From contig CACRXP010000170.1 in assembly GCA_902702965.1 (NCBI GenBank), forward strand, positions 583,906 through 647,905: a stretch of 64,000 nt of DNA, given 5' to 3'. The position numbers and the translations under genes were made by a program. Shown in pieces: positions 55,471-64,000 of this stretch (positions are counted from its first letter, which is position 1; each line of letters starts with the position of its first letter). The notes beneath the pieces were generated by a model. It did not search any database. It saw only the letters and a program-made list of their open reading frames with translations, and had not been told where the DNA came from. This DNA is from Spirometra erinaceieuropaei (taxonomy: Eukaryota; Platyhelminthes; Cestoda; Diphyllobothriidea; Diphyllobothriidae).

Positions 55471-55651
55471 GCAAGGAACGGGGCCTGCCTACTAGCCTAT
55501 CTGTGGGCTACCAGCACCACGACAGGTAGCGAATAGTGGAATGACCTACACAGACGTGCCAGGAAATAAGCGTGCTGACGAATAAACAATCCAGAGGCGC
55601 ATTGGCAGATTTCAAATAATTCACTTTGACCCAACTGTGAAATACTCGGTG

Positions 55652-55735
55652 CTTCGGTGGAATTCTAACCCACGACAGCAAGGGGAGGTTTTAGTGCGGC
55701 CAACGCACTAACCATCTGAGCTACAAGGCTCCACC
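55652..55735 (-). ncRNA. tRNA-like sequence, left arm (SINE head)
   Basis: The minus strand reads GGAGCCTTGTAGCTCAGATGG-TTAGTGCG (A box TAGCTCAGATGG) and GTGGGTTAGAATTCCACC (B box GGTTAGAATTCC). The T-arm can pair (GTGGG region with CCACC). The anticodon region is longer and less tRNA-like, so this is a tRNA-derived promoter and not a working tRNA gene. Confidence 0.6.
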
Positions 55736-56041
55736 AGAAGACGCGAGTTTAATCACATTTGGGTCAAGTTACCCGCCCAACCCACTGCAACGCCTGCAAT
55801 CCACCAACGTCTGGAATCCGTCTGATGCAGTAAGCTGACTGCCCAAGTGAGTTATTTGATATCTGCCAAAACACCTCTGAATTACGTGAGCCTGGTAGTC
55901 ATCTGGTGGACTCTAGATGTATTACTTAGGAAATCCTACTAGGACAGTCAGCTTACTGGATCTGATTTGGTCATTACAGACGTTGCTGTAGGTTGGGCGG
56001 ATAAAATTGACTTAAGTGTGATTAAACTCGCATCGTCCGGT

Positions 56042-56124
56042 GGGGCCACGTAGCCCAGAGGGCTAGTGCGTTGGCTGTACTAAAGCCTCTTTTTGCTGTC
56101 GTGAGCTCGAATCCCACCAAGGCA
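56042..56124 (+). ncRNA. tRNA-like sequence, right arm (SINE head)
   Basis: The plus strand reads GGGGCCACGTAGCCCAGAGGG-CTAGTGCG (A box TAGCCCAGAGGG) and GAGCTCGAATCCC (B box). It is a diverged partner of 55652-55735 in the opposite orientation. Same reasoning: tRNA-derived, probably not functional as a tRNA. Confidence 0.6.
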
Positions 56125-56159
56125 CTGAGTTTTTCACAGTTGGGTCAAAGTGAATAAAC

Positions 56160-57170
56160 AGCTCATAGAGTGTGTAGCAAAAAAACCTTCAGGTCTAGTG
56201 GGCACCGATTTAGCAAATTGGGAATCATTACGGTTTTGTGAGATGATCGCCTTCCCCGCAGGCCGGACGGGATGTTGGGCGTCAAACGCGAATCTCCGTC
56301 AGCGTGTGCAACGTAAGTTTGGGAGCCGGCTAAATCAACGTCAGTTAAACGCAACCACGCTGCGAACAGGCTTACTGCACAGAAAAATCGCACTTCATGC
56401 GGCATTGCCCAGCTTTCCACCAAAAAGGGAGGAATTTCACATTTTCTTCTGACCGCAGAAACAATGTTTCGGTGTCATGTCAAACCTCATCGACTAATCC
56501 CTTGTGTTCGTCTTGCACCTCGTTTTATTCTGAATTCTGAAGAAACTTGCACTCGCCAGCTCGTAACCAACTACCAGCAGTCGGTGGCGTCCAGTCCCAC
56601 GCCCGACTCTCATCTGAGGCTGCAGGCTCCTTCGCAGCAGTCCTCTCGGCTTCCGAGTCTTCTCCGCATATTCGCCTAAATTATGACCATTTCCATGTAC
56701 CTGCGCTTGCCTTATAACCTCGTTATATTGTGTAACCCTGGGTCTCCATGTGTTAGTCGCATTGGCTTCAAGAAGCGCGTTTGCGTAGAGAAATAACTTT
56801 CTTAATTGATGGTGGCTGTGTAATTCCTCTTCCTCTCTGAAAAGCGGCCGCGCGACTGCCGCACATAGGCAGCACGATTTCCCCTTCTGCGATGGTCTGT
56901 AGAAATTTGCATATGCGTCGTTAGTCGTTAGTTCCCGCTCCCCGCTCGCTGCGTCGTTTTTAGCCTCTCCCATGCTGAAGTTTTACTTTGCCCACCCTAA
57001 CCGTATCGGTACTAAGCTGACTTTAGCGGCCTCCTCCCATTCGTGTCACCAAAAAAACCGACCGGGAAGTGCGCAAAGCGTTTCCTTAGGCAGTGGCCTC
57101 CCCTAGCCCGATATTGCGAAACCTGTCCCATCTCTCAGAAGGTCAGATTTCGTTTGTAACTCTTCATGGC
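56160..57170. other. No gene recognised
   Basis: Overlapping open frames on both strands at 56150-56970 without recognisable motifs. Confidence 0.4.
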
Positions 57171-57179
57171 TAAATATGC

Positions 57180-57600
57180 TCAGAAGTTGGCCATTTCTGG
57201 CTTATTAGCCGTCGTCAGCCAGCCATACCCAACCCCGGCGTGAGCAAAACCTGAGCTCCGATCCCGCCAGTTGTTGCTTAGAAGTCCAACGCCCCCAACC
57301 TCTGAACCACGGGTTCGTTGTCCTGTCCGTTTCGATCGGGTATATATAATGGTAGAGGGGCGCTCACTTGTCCCGTTGTGCCTTGGGACTCTTTCGAGCC
57401 AAATTAGCAGCCGCACAGTGGCGCGTACTGTGGACAGAATGACATTACCGACCAAAACAAGGAATGGCCACTTCTGGCTTATTAGCCGTCGTCAGCCAGT
57501 CATACCCAACCCCGAAGTGTGGCACACCTGGGGCTCGATCCCGCGACCTGTTGGTTAGAAGTCCAACAACCCTAGCCACTGCGTCACGGACTCGTCGTAT
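57180..57600 (-). mobile_element. Two adjacent tRNA-derived SINE-like copies
   Basis: Both run on the minus strand. The copy with the clearer head (57530-57596) reads GTGACGCAGTGGCTAGGG (A-box-like), GGACTTCTAACC (anticodon-loop-like) and GGGATCGAGCCCC (B-box-like). The other head is at 57250-57319. Each is followed by the shared body: GGGGTTGGGTATG-CTGGCTGACGACGGCTAATAAGCCAG (given in parts), the CCTTGTT-TTGGT block and the TGGCACAACGG region. Related copies: 11815-12105 and 38065-38330. Confidence 0.7.
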
Positions 57601-58060
57601 ATGTGCTAGAAACAGTTAAGATTTCAAGCTTACTTTAATAAGAATCGATAATTGTTCGGCGTTTACGCCCTATAGTTCGAGCGAGCTAGCTTCAACTTTG
57701 TCAGTCTTCTACCCCCCCCCCCCCGACTTTGCAGCATTGGTTGGGGCAGGGAGATTCTCTAGTCCCCACTTTTCGTTATTATGTGATATCCAGTCAGAAA
57801 GCTGTCGATGCTGTAGGAGGCTTACAGGATGTGAAGTAACCCCTGGATCGTGATGACGGAGGTTGAGATGGTTCTTTTAGGCCCCTTAAACGTCTGCCGC
57901 GCCTATTCGTGTGACCCATTTCGGAAAATATTTTTTTCACGTGCAAAATATGTTTCTAAGTAATTTTAGCAGACTGAATGTTTGAAACTTGAGTGGAAGT
58001 CTGCGTTGCCTAATTCCGGTCAATTTCCTATGTTGTTACTTGTCCAAAAAAACCTTGCTT
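57600..58060. other. No gene recognised
   Basis: Contains a C-run at 57713-57724. No other feature identified. Confidence 0.4.
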
Positions 58061-58076
58061 CACTTGAAAATGGATC

Positions 58077-58345
58077 TGCACAGCTGCGAGGGGTTCCGCC
58101 CTTCAGTGGGTCCCCCGGCATTCCCTGCCTGCTTTCTGGTAGATACTCCATTTTAAAAATTTATGGCTTTTTAATTTCCTAAGAAATCAAGTAAGTTATT
58201 ATATGGGCGTAGACCGAAATCTGATGTATGAATATTTGGGCCGAAGAAAATCGAAAAACAACAATTTGTAGATTGGATTATCTACCAGAAAGCAGGCGGG
58301 TAATGGCGGGGACCCACTGATAAGTCGAGCTCCTCGCAGCTGTGC
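58077..58345. repeat. Inverted repeat, arms ~72 bp, with parallel reading frames
   Basis: The left arm (58077-58150) and right arm (58276-58345, reverse complement) share CACAGCTGCGAGG, TCAGTGGGTCCCC and CCTGCCTGCTTTCTGGTAGAT-like blocks. Both arms are open in matching frames: QLRG, SGSP and LL (left) and QLRG, SGSP and FLVDNP (right, on the minus strand). The minus frame is open for 121 codons (58199-58564). This suggests an inverted pair of one old coding or repeat unit; the protein is not recognised. Confidence 0.65.
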
Positions 58346-58369
58346 CATGCTGTCGCAGAATATCGGCGA

Positions 58370-59125
58370 AATACGCGTGTCTGGGCTTTCAGCGAGTACC
58401 TGTGCTGCTAGTATGGTATCTTGTAGCCCTAAAACGTGAGTCCTTTCTTTTCTAGCAGGGGAATTGTCAGTAGTTTTCGGGGAAATGAGAAAGCCGGCCA
58501 AAACTTCAGTTTTTTTACCGATTTTACCCTTTTTCAAAGGTAAAACGCGTTTGAAAGGTGTCACTTTTTCGAGATTTTTAAATTGTTCAAAAGCGCGTGC
58601 AATCTAGACCTTCCTTGTGGACGTTTATTTTGTGTTGGCGATGAGGTTTCATGTTTGACCAGTCTAAAACTATGGCCCAATCGGCCCTCTACATGGCAAA
58701 GAGCGCCCAAGAACCCACTATACGCGTAAAAGCCTTTGATAAACAAAAACTACGGAGCCTACCATTTCGAACTGTCGATCAAGAACACAGAATCAGAGAC
58801 ATCTTGAGGGCACCATATAACTTAGCGGACTTCACCGTCTCTCAGAAAAACTACACGGTACTTTTACTGAAGGAAAGTTTCTTGCTACACATCAGATGGC
58901 ATACCTACGACTGCGTCTGCTAATTATATTCGGATTTATCAGTCACTGACCGGCCTATCATGAAAATTCTCTATCAGCGAGATCATCCTCGCTTTAACCA
59001 ACCGTATTCCGAATACGAAGTCGGGACAAAGTACATCGCGTGGAATATTTTCGGCACTTATAATCACACACACACTACGCACTTGCCATAGTTTACGTAG
59101 TTCCACATCTTGGGGTATATTTGCT
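58370..59125. other. No gene recognised
   Basis: A 90-codon plus-strand frame (58651-58923) overlaps a 61-codon minus-strand frame. Neither has an identifiable motif. Confidence 0.4.
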
Positions 59126-59129
59126 TCAA

Positions 59130-60765
59130 GTGTACGGTAGATATGCTATCTCATGAAATTTTGATTTTTGCGTTCAATTTCAAAAGATGACTTTGGTATG
59201 GTTGTAATATTAACTGTCATGTCATATTATACTAAGGTACTCCAGTCACGTCACAATGGGCTTGTCGACCGCTTCATGAACTCTGTTCCTTTAAGAATGA
59301 CTGCTTAAGTAGTGGGAATGTTTACTATTGATTTTTCATATTCTCATAAATGTTAATATATTTTATAGAAAACATGCACAAAAACATTCTTCTACTCATT
59401 TGGTAGTAAATTACGTCTTCTTTACGTTTTGTACCCGAAGAAAGAGTATCTTTCAGTCTCACAAAGCTTTCTCAATTCCTGAATAGTTTTGAACCCGACC
59501 TGCTGTTACACTTGCATTCGAGGTTTCCGAAATGTAAGCTGTGTACTTTTCGTGCAAGGAAAATCATATATTCCTAAATACTTTTATGAAGAATACATAT
59601 GGGGTCCATGAAATTTTTTTAGTGGAAGTGGCGCGTGTTGTACACTTTATAAGCAGCATTAATACATGTGCTGATGCGATACTGTACGATCGGACATTTG
59701 ATGGCCTGGACAAATCTTGTAGTTGGAAACCTTTTTAAACCGAAAGGCGCCCTTTCTTTAATGAAGACGCTATTTCCTACCTAATAAGCACAAAAAAGGA
59801 TATTTTTGCACATGTTTTCTGTAAAATATACTTGAATTTATGGAGGTATCCAAAACCAACGGGGAGAATTCATACTACATAAGCAGTCATTTGTGCGGAA
59901 TTTTGTTTACGCTGGCTGTCGATAAGGATCTCGTTCAAAAGTCGGTATCTTGATGGGACTAGAATATCTTGGTATTACGTCGCACGGTAATTAATACTAC
60001 AATCCTGCTTAAATAATTTTTTTCACATTGAAAACGCATTTTGGAATTTATGCTAGCATTTCATGAAACAGTACATCTATTATAAGTCAAGCTGATATTT
60101 GTAAACGTCATTTTAGTTGTTTGCGTGAATAGGATCTATGTACTTGTAGAACTTGAGCTCACTTATTTAACTCGAATTTCCGTGTTTTCGAACTCCCTGT
60201 TTTTCTTAGGAAAAGTTTTATTTCTATTCAATAAGATAATTATTCGTTTCCATCTAACTGAAGGTCTTTCATTATTAGTTTGTTTCTTTGGTCGATGCAT
60301 TTAGACTGGGCCCCGACTGATTAGATATTTTTATTTCAGTTAGGCACGCGTCATGAGTTAGGTCACGTACTGTATATACTGGCTGCGCATCTTTGCCGTG
60401 TCTCAGTTTTGTGATCGAACCTTCAAGCATTTTGTTCCGCCGGTAGCTTCTCACTGACGCGCTGGTCTATTAACAGCTAAGTCCACAAGCAGGCTTGTTT
60501 TCTATAAAATGCGTTTGAAGTTATAGGGATATCGAAAATCGAGCGTAAAAATTTATGCTACTTGAGTAGGCTTTCATTGCGAAATGTAGTTTACGCGAGC
60601 GGTTGATATGAAGCTCGTTCAAAAGCCGGCATCCTGGATGTAACTGGAGCATCTTGGCATTATGCCGCACTATAATTAATACTACGACCCCAGTAAATTA
60701 ATCTTTTGGAACCGAAAGCGCATTTCAGAATTTTCAGTCAACATTTAATGAGATAGCATGTCTGC
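59130..60765. repeat. Cluster of three RF1 copies, one plus and two minus
   Basis: 59130-59610 is a plus copy: TGCTATCTCATGAAATTTTG, TATATTTTATAGAAAACATG, CGAAGAAAGAGTATC and AACCCGACCTGCTGTTACAC. 59760-60085 and 60490-60765 are minus copies: CATGTTTTCTGTAAAATATA, ATCTTGGTATTACGTCGCAC, AATTAATACTAC and TTTCATGAAACAGTACATCT. The first two lie tail to tail. The cluster is AT-rich, unlike the sequence on either side, and has no convincing coding frame. Confidence 0.75.
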
Positions 60766-60769
60766 TGTG

Positions 60770-61495
60770 GATTTGCCCCTAGAGGCGAATAGCCAGGCCA
60801 TGTTTGCTTTCCGGTCGAGTACCTCGAGTAGCTTTGCAGCTTTTGCAAGAAGGCATGCTATTGGTTCCGTCTTTCGTTATCGCCGCCGCCGTCAAAAATG
60901 ACACCCAGGGCTCAGTCATCCCGCCCTTCAGTTCCTACTTGGGGACTATAGGTCTCCGGTTGTTTACAAATGTGGTTGGGCCGTAGCTCGTCCGACAGCG
61001 AGTGTGTGGGATGACCTGGTGGGGCGGAGGAGGGGTGGAGGAATGCTATGCTTTAGTTCCTACGCTCGAAGATGGATGCCTCTGCACAGCCCTACACACA
61101 GTGGATAGGACGAACCGTATCCACTAGGTCATAATACCGTCGTGATTTGCGACCTTATTGGTGCATGGTGTTCCAGACCGATGCCCGATTCGAGAGCCAG
61201 TCTATTTCGACATGGGTCGTTCTGACACCTATGGACGCGCCGGGTATTCCACATCTAGGCAGACAGGCGCATATCCACTGTCCAATATCTGCGAACCTTG
61301 TGTCGTGACACTCTGATGCCCTGATTTCTATTGTGTTTTTTTTAAATATCGCATAGTGAAGTCGCAACTGAGGGCTGTGCTCGGAACGTCCTTATGCCTA
61401 TCCTAAATCAAGGAAGAAAAGAACAGATCCAAAGCCTCGAGGGTATAACTCGCCTTGGCAGTATCATGAACGCCTTTGCTGCTGTCATTGGCGTC
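60770..61495. other. No gene recognised
   Basis: No coding or repeat pattern identified. Confidence 0.4.
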
Positions 61496-61499
61496 CGTT

Positions 61500-61940
61500 A
61501 AAGCACGACTATCGATGTCGGCGGCGTGCACAGCAGGGTGTGGGCGGGACGGTGACTTGCGCGTGATGTAGTTTATAGTGGTAGCAGACTTGCACAGCTT
61601 CTACTGCACTCTCCTCCTCCAACCTGGGCCCGGTGTCATGACCGAATCAAGGGGGTCTGAGGCGAGCGCAGACGCAGCTGGCTCACACAGCATAGACCCG
61701 CACCTAGGCGCACCACCACACACCCTCTTGTCCGCATTAAACACCTGACCAGCATTTTGGACAACAACAACAACTTTGAGAAAGCCGACTTGGATCCCAA
61801 TCGGCGTGGTGTAAGCCTGTAACTGGGTCTGCCACCGCGTCCCGAGTGTTGACATAGGCGCACATTCCCGCCAACGCCTGTCGAACTCCGATATCGCCCT
61901 CGTGTTGGTCCATCGCATCTACCGCGTGACCCATTTAGGG
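61500..61940 (+). repeat. Dispersed repeat RF2, long copy
   Basis: Collinear with 52860-53340, with a short (CAA)n insertion at 61762-61776 where the other copy has a different sequence. Overlapping minus-strand frames here are not conserved in the other copy. Confidence 0.8.
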
Positions 61941-62735
61941 GCAAAGTGAAGCGCGTACAAGCTCGAGATGGGTGTGGATACACTTGCCGACTAGTCATAT
62001 TACTACTTGTCCAAATGAGGTAATCAACTCTGCCGGCAGTTGATGGCCATCTGCTTTCTCGCTTGCCGATATTAGTCCTTCTGGAGCCCGCCCAGTGTAC
62101 TGGCAAAGATTGTCCATTTAATCAGAGTTTTCTGTGGCCTAGTCCTTTTCCGCCCCAGACCTCCTCCACTCTCGTTAGATATTCGGTTGGGCGTCCAGCG
62201 TGGTTGCGTCCCATCTTCTCATAGGCTGTTTGCCTACACGAATAACGCGATATGTGCGTGAGGTTGTACGCTCATACATTTGCGTCAGGACTTCAGTTGA
62301 TTGACTTCGTCAACGCAGACGACACCGCCCACTGCTCGAAGGACATCGGGACGGAGCCAGACGGAATAAGAGCCAGTCACTTGGCAAGACGAGACCATTC
62401 TGGCTCAGTGATGGCTGAACAACTCTTCTACAGGGCACGATCATGAAGAACTGGCCTTGGCCGCGCTTTTCACCCAACAGTTTTCGGTTTTCAGACAACG
62501 ATTGGGTGAAGGACCTTAAACACGCACACACGACCAGCCAAAGGTGTCTGTCTTACGGGAAAAGGTGGTAGTAGGGGTTTTACCGGCGGGACCTATGTAT
62601 GTATAGAGGAATGACAAAATAAGTATAGTTAATTGGTAAATTCGTTTTTCGAGCGAAACAGTTTTAATGCATTGGCATATAGCAACCAGAATTTAGCAGG
62701 ACACTTAAAAAAATAAACATTAACTATCTACTACA
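61940..62735. other. No gene recognised
   Basis: No supported feature. Confidence 0.4.
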
Positions 62736-62739
62736 ATCC

Positions 62740-62922
62740 CTTCTCAAGTCTCTGAGCTGAGGTCATTGTAGATAATCCGCCGGACTGTCTACAACCGTCG
62801 CTTCTCAACTCTCTGAACTGAGGTCATTGTAGGAAATCCACCAGACTGTCTACAACCATCGCTTCTCAACTCTCTGAGCTGAGTTCATTGTAGATAATGC
62901 ATCAGACCGTCTACAACAGACG
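62740..62922 (+). repeat. 61-bp minisatellite, three units
   Basis: Units start at 62740, 62801 and 62862 with CTTCTCAA. Each has a CTCTGAGCTGAGGTCATTGT block, AGATAATCC and a GACTGTCTACAACC block. A partial unit precedes the array. The third unit diverges after GTCTACAAC and runs into RF3 sequence. Confidence 0.95.
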
Positions 62923-62985
62923 ACCCAACCTTGCACGATGAAACACCAAAACCGAAATGATCGTGTCGGATTAAAACGCGCTTAA
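62880..62985 (+). repeat. Dispersed repeat RF3
   Basis: GACGACCCAACCTTGCACGA, TGAAACACCAAAACC and GATCGTGTCGGATTAAA match 46265-46362 in inverse orientation. Together with the minisatellite it may be the end of a larger element. Confidence 0.8.
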
Positions 62986-62989
62986 ATAA

Positions 62990-64000
62990 GTCTAGTAGGT
63001 ATTCTTTGCATGCCACAGATGTTCGGGGTCCTTCACCAGATCCTTATCGGTTTTCGTGACTGAGGTTCAGCTGTGTGAAACAGATGCCGTATCCAGACGT
63101 CCTTTTGTCCAGGCATGTCAGCATCCTCACATCGGATGGCAACTGAGAGAACCAGGTCCAGCGACATCAGAAGCAGACCTTAATTATTCTTTCGTCAGAG
63201 TGTGTTGTTTTTCCTGAGGCAAATTCTCTTCAAAAGGGTAGTCAAAGGCTAGACTGCATATTCCTGAGCTTCCTGTCCTCGCAGCACGAAGGGGTAGCGA
63301 TCTGTCCGTGCTTTTTACACCCACAATAGGTGACTACTACCGTTCGTTCTAAACCCTCCGTAATTGGCGTCTGGGTGTGCTTTTCTGAATTGGCTGTGAT
63401 GGACCTTGTAACAACCTTTATTCATGACTATTTGAAAAAAACGACTTCAGTGCGCGGCTGCAGGGAACTGGGGGGGGGGGGGACTCGCACGTTCACGTCT
63501 GTGTGAGTGCTTCTCGGTCAGTTTAATGGGTACTTTTTGCCGGAAACCAACATCCACCCGTAGCCCATGATGCGCGACATTTCAGAACACTTAACGCCAC
63601 TTGTGCACACTAAACACACCTTTTTGTAAAAAAAACTCATGTACGGCTTATTGTCCCTCACCCGTACGTCTCAACTTCATCAAGACCCGAACCGGAATCG
63701 GAACTTCCAACATTAGCAATATTCCAAACTAATGCCAGAGCTCACTCAAGCACTAGAGACTAACCTTACGTCACACCAGATGAGGCCCCAGCTCAACACC
63801 ATGTGCGCACGTTGTGGGGTGACTTTTTGAGTGCATAGAAAAGTTTCCAACGAAAAGTCGGCATTCCACAGCCGCCTGATGAGTGCGACATCATGATTAT
63901 TCTGGGTATTGTGAGGCCTGTTTTTTTTTACCCTTTGATGTATGTCGCTGCCTGCACTTTCGGCTTATAACATACCCCCCCACCCCTGCCTCACCCCTGA
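62990..64000. other. No gene recognised
   Basis: Contains a G-run of 13 at 63470-63482 and C-runs near the window end. Nothing else supported. Confidence 0.4.

Larger units (their letters stand above)
55619..56155. mobile_element. Foldback element with a tRNA-like head in each arm
   Basis: Left arm 55619-55841 and right arm about 55943-56155 are reverse complements over about 215 bases, with TTCACTTTGACCCAACTGTG at the outer left end matching CACAGTTGGGTCAAAGTGAA at the outer right end. CAGTAAGCTGACTG and its complement are at the inner ends, with a centre of about 100 bases. Each arm carries a tRNA-like sequence oriented outward (separate entries). No coding frame. It looks like two tRNA-derived SINEs joined head to head, or a single hairpin element using two polymerase III-type promoters. 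Confidence 0.8.

Noticed and set aside
62740..62922. CRISPR-like array
   Set aside because: Direct tandem minisatellite without spacers, in eukaryotic DNA.

Overview
The window is eukaryotic nuclear DNA that is mostly repeats. It most likely comes from a parasitic flatworm, and a tapeworm is my best guess. The evidence is several decayed non-LTR retrotransposons, Penelope-like elements with a GIY-YIG-type tail, a Gypsy integrase end beside an LTR, tRNA-derived SINE-like repeats, degenerate TTAGGG-type tracts, and host genes whose short introns are 31-51 nt beside long introns of 1.8-2.5 kb full of repeats. The species assignment is inference. A 41-base N run at 48722-48762 marks an assembly gap.

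The clearest host gene is a complete serpin on the + strand (6755-12370). It has seven coding exons with consistent phases and encodes 389 aa. It has an intact inhibitory hinge, Arg at the predicted P1 position and a matching serpin signature. A second multi-exon gene model (+, about 35413-36487) encodes a Ser/Pro/Thr-rich protein of unknown function. A weaker divergent model lies on the - strand (34365-35348).

Layout. 1-1396: a foldback with about 165-bp arms around a broken retrotransposon endonuclease. 1.5-5.1 kb: two opposed reverse transcriptase (RT) remnants, the second ending in a 68-bp hairpin. 6.75-12.4 kb: serpin, with a Penelope-like fragment, a SINE-like copy and a hammerhead-like copy in its last intron. 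15.3-16.4 kb: Gypsy integrase C-terminus, a 330-bp trinucleotide tract and an LTR. 17.5-18.3 kb: a dispersed repeat split by telomere-like sequence. 19.0-21.9 kb: a 2.8-kb inverted-repeat structure carrying a young foldback insertion with a 13-bp target duplication. 23.6-32.9 kb: several LINE fragments. 34.4-36.5 kb: host gene models. 38.6-46.2 kb: nothing recognised. 50.3-51.3 kb: Penelope-like RT plus GIY-YIG-like region. 55.6-56.2 kb: an inverted element with a tRNA-like head in each arm. 57-61 kb: SINE-like copies and clustered dispersed repeats. 62.7 kb: a 61-bp minisatellite.

The genes form no operon or pathway. The recurring theme is hairpin-forming mobile sequence. At least six separate inverted-repeat structures occur, and one short family has an arrangement resembling a hammerhead ribozyme core.
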